From Bog-473 sp963725895 (GTDB lineage Bacteria > Actinomycetota > Acidimicrobiia > Acidimicrobiales > RAAP-2): DNA of 64,000 bases. Below are positions 61,397 through 64,000 of the stretch, in pieces. The stretch spans positions 620,001 through 684,000 of the forward strand of contig CAVSAJ010000003.1 in the NCBI GenBank assembly GCA_963725895.1. The letters are read 5' to 3'. The translations under genes and the position numbers were made by a program. The notes beneath the pieces are model-generated. The model did not search any database. It saw nothing but the letters and a program-made list of their open reading frames with translations, and was not told where the DNA came from. Position 1 is the stretch's first letter. Each line of letters begins with the position of its first letter.

Positions 61397-61678
61397 CTGA
61401 AAGGCTTGGCTGGATAGCTCTGACCCAGACCACCGGACCCCGGGATACCTCCGGGAGTGGCGGGTCGCGCGGCGCGCGGCGCTAGACCCATCTGGCGGAC
61501 TTCCAATCCACCGCAAATGAGTAGTGGATGTATCGCCTCGATTCTGGCCCCGTTCGAGCCAGAGCCGACGCAGTCGTGGAGGTCGCAGGCGGATCCTCAA
61601 GCAGGGCTCCGGACCTGCCGAAACTGGTATCTAGCAGGGTTTCTCGCAGATCGCGTGGACCGATCGCACATCAACAGC

Positions 61679-63988
61679 ATGCTGAACATCGAAACGGCCG
61701 AGCACGAGTCGTCTGGAGCGCAGCTATCCGAACCCGCCAGCCATCGCCTCGCGCTGCTCAACGCACATATCAACCCGACCTACCTCGGCTATCTCATTGG
61801 ACCGTTGGCGTTCGTGGTCATCGTGGTTCTCATGCACTTTGGCTACGTGGCCAAAGAGCCAGTGTGGCTGTGGGCGGTCGTCTTCGTCGCGGTGCCGCTG
61901 ACCACCTTCAGCGCCGACAGACTGTACGGGGCCTATCCCGGCCGTTGGACGCTCAATAGTCGTGTCGCCCTCCCGGCTGCGGGAGTGACCGCAGTCATCT
62001 ATCTCTCCGGGTGGGGTCCTGTGCTCTGGGGAGCCTTCGTGTTCTCAGCCTTGGCGAACATGTCCAACGGCGGGTCCAAAGTGTGGCGCACGACGGCCTT
62101 GTGGAGCGTTGCCGGCATGCTGACGGGACAGATCTGCATTTGGCAGGGCTGGATGCCCTCGAAATTGTCCCTTGGAGAAGCCAATGCACTGGCCTTTATG
62201 GGAGCGTTCCTCTTGGTCTTTGTGATCCGCATGGCCGGAGCAACTCTGGAGGAGAAGGAAGACGCCGAAGGGTTGCTGCGTATGAGCGAGGACCGCTTCC
62301 GTTCCCTGATCCACAACTCCTCGGATGTGACTCTGGTTATCAACATCGCGGGTAACTTCACCTACGCCTCTCCAGCAGTGCGCGACCTCACGGGCTACAA
62401 GCCCCACGAACTCCTCGGGAAGAATTGGGCCGATTTCGTCCATCCGGACGACGGTGGCCAGCTGCGGGATCGCCTCGGTCCACGTTTCCAGGAAGCACAC
62501 CAGACGGCCCTCATCCGATTCCGCATCAAACGTAAGGGGGATAGGTGGCGTGACGTGGAGGCGGTGGTGTCGAACCAGGTAGACCGACCATCAGTCGCCG
62601 GCTATGTGGCCAACGTTCGTGACATCACCGAGCGCAAGAAGTTTGAGGCGGTGCTCGCCCACCGCGCCCTCCACGATCCTCTCACCGGCTTGGCCAATCG
62701 CCAACTGATCCTCGACCGTGCCGATCAGATGCTGAGTCGAGCTCGGCGGCGAGGTGATCCGGTGGCCGCTTTCTTCATCGACCTCGACAACTTCAAGGAC
62801 GTCAACGATTCGCTGGGCCATGAGGCCGGGGATCGGCTCCTCCAAGCCGTGGCGCAGAGGTTGCGCAGTCTCCTCCGGGCGAGCGACACCGTCGGGCGAA
62901 TGGGTGGGGATGAATTCGTGATCTTCACCGACGATCTCTCGCTGTCAGATGGCGCAGAGACGGTGGCAGAACGTATTCGCCAGGTGCTCAGGGCCCCGTT
63001 CCAACTGGACGGCTTCCAGAACATTCCCCTCACAGTGACCGCGAGCATCGGAATCGCCACCGGTGATCGGCCATCTTCCCAGGATCTCTTACGAGACGCC
63101 GACCTCGCCCTCTATCAGTCGAAGATCGCCGGACGAGACCGTTCCACCCTCTTCGAGCTCGCGATGCGATCGGCCAACGACGAACGCCTTGAGCTCAGAT
63201 CTGACCTCGATTTGGCGTTCGCCAATCACGAGTTCTTCTTGCTCTACCAGCCGATCTTCGACTTGAGGACACTCGAGATCCGCGGCGTCGAGGCCCTCCT
63301 TCGCTGGCACCACCCGGCCAAAGGGGTCATTACCGCAGACGAGTTCATCCCCGCTCTCGAGGACAGCGGCCGGATCGTCGAAGTGGGTCGTTGGGTCCTC
63401 AACGAGGCTTGTCGACAAGCCGCAGTGTGGCACTCCCAGGGGTACCGGCCTGCTATGTCAGTAAACATATCGATGCGTCAGCTCGAATCGGATCTGTTGT
63501 GCGATGACGTGCGGGACGCAATTGAACTGTGCGGACTCGACCCAGAGGGCCTGATCATCGAGGTGACCGAGACCGCACTCATGAAGGACGCGGAAGCGAC
63601 GGTGGCGCGGCTCAAACACCTGAAGGAACTTGGTGTGGCGATTGCGATCGACGACTTCGGCACCGGTTATTCCTCCTTGTCGTATGTGCGTCAGTTTCCC
63701 GTCGACGTTCTGAAGATCGATCGCACCTTCGTCTCCGAGATGGACTGTTCACCGAGTGCGGCCGCGCTGATCCATACCCTCATAGAGCTGGGCCGCACGC
63801 TCGGTCTGGTGACGTTGGCCGAGGGGATTGAGGAACCGTCACAGCTCAAGGCGCTGCGGAGCTCCGAGTGTGAAACCGGCCAGGGGCGTATCTTTTCAGG
63901 CCCGTTGACGGCCTCTACTCTTGAAGGCTTGTTGAGCCAGACATCCGGAGACCTCCTGACCCAACAGCCCGCGCTGGTTGCCGGATAG
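61679..63988 (+). CDS. Membrane PAS-GGDEF-EAL cyclic-di-GMP protein
   Basis: 769 residues. Five or so transmembrane helices (about 35-195), a PAS domain (about 203-330, W-A-D-F-V-H-P-D-D), a GGDEF domain with intact G-G-D-E-F (409-413) and an inhibitory R-x-x-D site (R400-D403), and an EAL domain with E-A-L-L-R-W, N-I-S-M-R-Q-L, E-V-T-E-T-A-L, I-D-D-F-G-T-G-Y-S-S-L, L-K-I-D and A-E-G-I-E. Both synthesis and breakdown of c-di-GMP are therefore possible. The closing G-Q-G-R-I-F-S-G-P-L differs from the usual GYLFSRP. The start is uncertain: in-frame starts also exist at 61517 and 61457, none with a clear ribosome site. Confidence 0.9.
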   Translation: MLNIETAEHESSGAQLSEPASHRLALLNAHINPTYLGYLIGPLAFVVIVVLMHFGYVAKEPVWLWAVVFVAVPLTTFSADRLYGAYPGRWTLNSRVALPAAGVTAVIYLSGWGPVLWGAFVFSALANMSNGGSKVWRTTALWSVAGMLTGQICIWQGWMPSKLSLGEANALAFMGAFLLVFVIRMAGATLEEKEDAEGLLRMSEDRFRSLIHNSSDVTLVINIAGNFTYASPAVRDLTGYKPHELLGKNWADFVHPDDGGQLRDRLGPRFQEAHQTALIRFRIKRKGDRWRDVEAVVSNQVDRPSVAGYVANVRDITERKKFEAVLAHRALHDPLTGLANRQLILDRADQMLSRARRRGDPVAAFFIDLDNFKDVNDSLGHEAGDRLLQAVAQRLRSLLRASDTVGRMGGDEFVIFTDDLSLSDGAETVAERIRQVLRAPFQLDGFQNIPLTVTASIGIATGDRPSSQDLLRDADLALYQSKIAGRDRSTLFELAMRSANDERLELRSDLDLAFANHEFFLLYQPIFDLRTLEIRGVEALLRWHHPAKGVITADEFIPALEDSGRIVEVGRWVLNEACRQAAVWHSQGYRPAMSVNISMRQLESDLLCDDVRDAIELCGLDPEGLIIEVTETALMKDAEATVARLKHLKELGVAIAIDDFGTGYSSLSYVRQFPVDVLKIDRTFVSEMDCSPSAAALIHTLIELGRTLGLVTLAEGIEEPSQLKALRSSECETGQGRIFSGPLTASTLEGLLSQTSGDLLTQQPALVAG

Positions 63989-64000
63989 GGACATCGTTGG

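Noticed and set aside
1..64000. tRNA or rRNA genes
   Set aside because: Scanning for T-loop patterns such as GTTCGAATCC and for rRNA signatures by eye found none; a covariance-model search could still find one.

Overview
The window is high-GC actinobacterial DNA, most likely from the class Acidimicrobiia or a close relative. The pointers are a WhiB regulator beside a PdtaS-type histidine kinase (an arrangement also found in Mycobacterium), an F420-type FrhB oxidoreductase, the actinobacterial families DUF3090, SCO1664 and DUF3151, and a secreted beta-propeller/CHAP protein of a kind I associate with Acidimicrobiia. The class-level call is inference. No rRNA, tRNA, CRISPR array, intact insertion sequence or prophage was seen.

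Layout. 0-8.3 kb: PdtaS kinase (cut by the left edge), WhiB with a perfect CRP-type palindrome in front of it, a glycerophosphodiesterase, etfBA, an MBOAT/SGNH acyl-transfer pair and a TauE permease. 8.4-13.5 kb: the conserved actinobacterial trio SCO1664/DUF3090/histidine phosphatase, divergent from a uracil-DNA glycosylase, then an aminoglycoside-kinase-like protein and an FAD oxidoreductase. 13.8-16.8 kb: a 1005-residue secreted repeat protein closed by a perfect 16-bp hairpin. 16.9-24.4 kb: a PfpI/GlxA pair, a thioesterase-FrhB pair, an Fpg/Nei glycosylase, a GAP-family membrane protein, a flavin/F420-type oxidase-like protein, peroxiredoxin and a DEAD-box helicase. 24.4-38.5 kb: PIG-L deacetylase, glutamine amidotransferase, MmcQ, aconitase, propeller/CHAP protein, FmdB, an unknown protein, argS, an SDR, an HSL-type esterase, an ArsB-like transporter, DUF2461 and a desaturase divergent from PaaX. 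39-50 kb: gene remnants, a membrane zinc ribbon, a heterodimeric ABC exporter with its MarR regulator, DUF3151, two thioesterases, TetR/hydrolase, AraC/VOC and a flavin reductase. 50-64 kb: an MFS exporter, a DUF11 surface protein with a perfect 522-bp internal duplication, a PadR-controlled MacB-like ABC system, Ohr, YoaK, two VOC proteins and a GGDEF/EAL protein.

How genes work together. Several regulator/target sets can be read directly: MarR plus the ABC dimer with a GTTAG-N5-CTAAC operator, PadR plus ATPase and permease with a 20-bp palindrome inside an apparently leaderless promoter, TetR facing a hydrolase across an imperfect 23-bp palindrome, and PaaX facing a desaturase across 29 bp. 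Central metabolism is represented by ETF and aconitase, and DNA repair by Udg and Fpg/Nei.

Quality warning. At least fifteen genes have their reading frame broken by apparent single-base indels or, in one case, a stop codon. They are concentrated at 24.8-38.5 kb and 44.5-49.5 kb and include the essential gene argS, which is broken at six or more points. Sequencing or assembly error is the simplest explanation. Such genes are given here as one entry over their full extent. No obviously new defence or mobile system was found. The best leads are the phosphatase/DUF3090/SCO1664 module, the regulatory palindromes, the repeat-rich surface proteins and the 8-bp repeat array.
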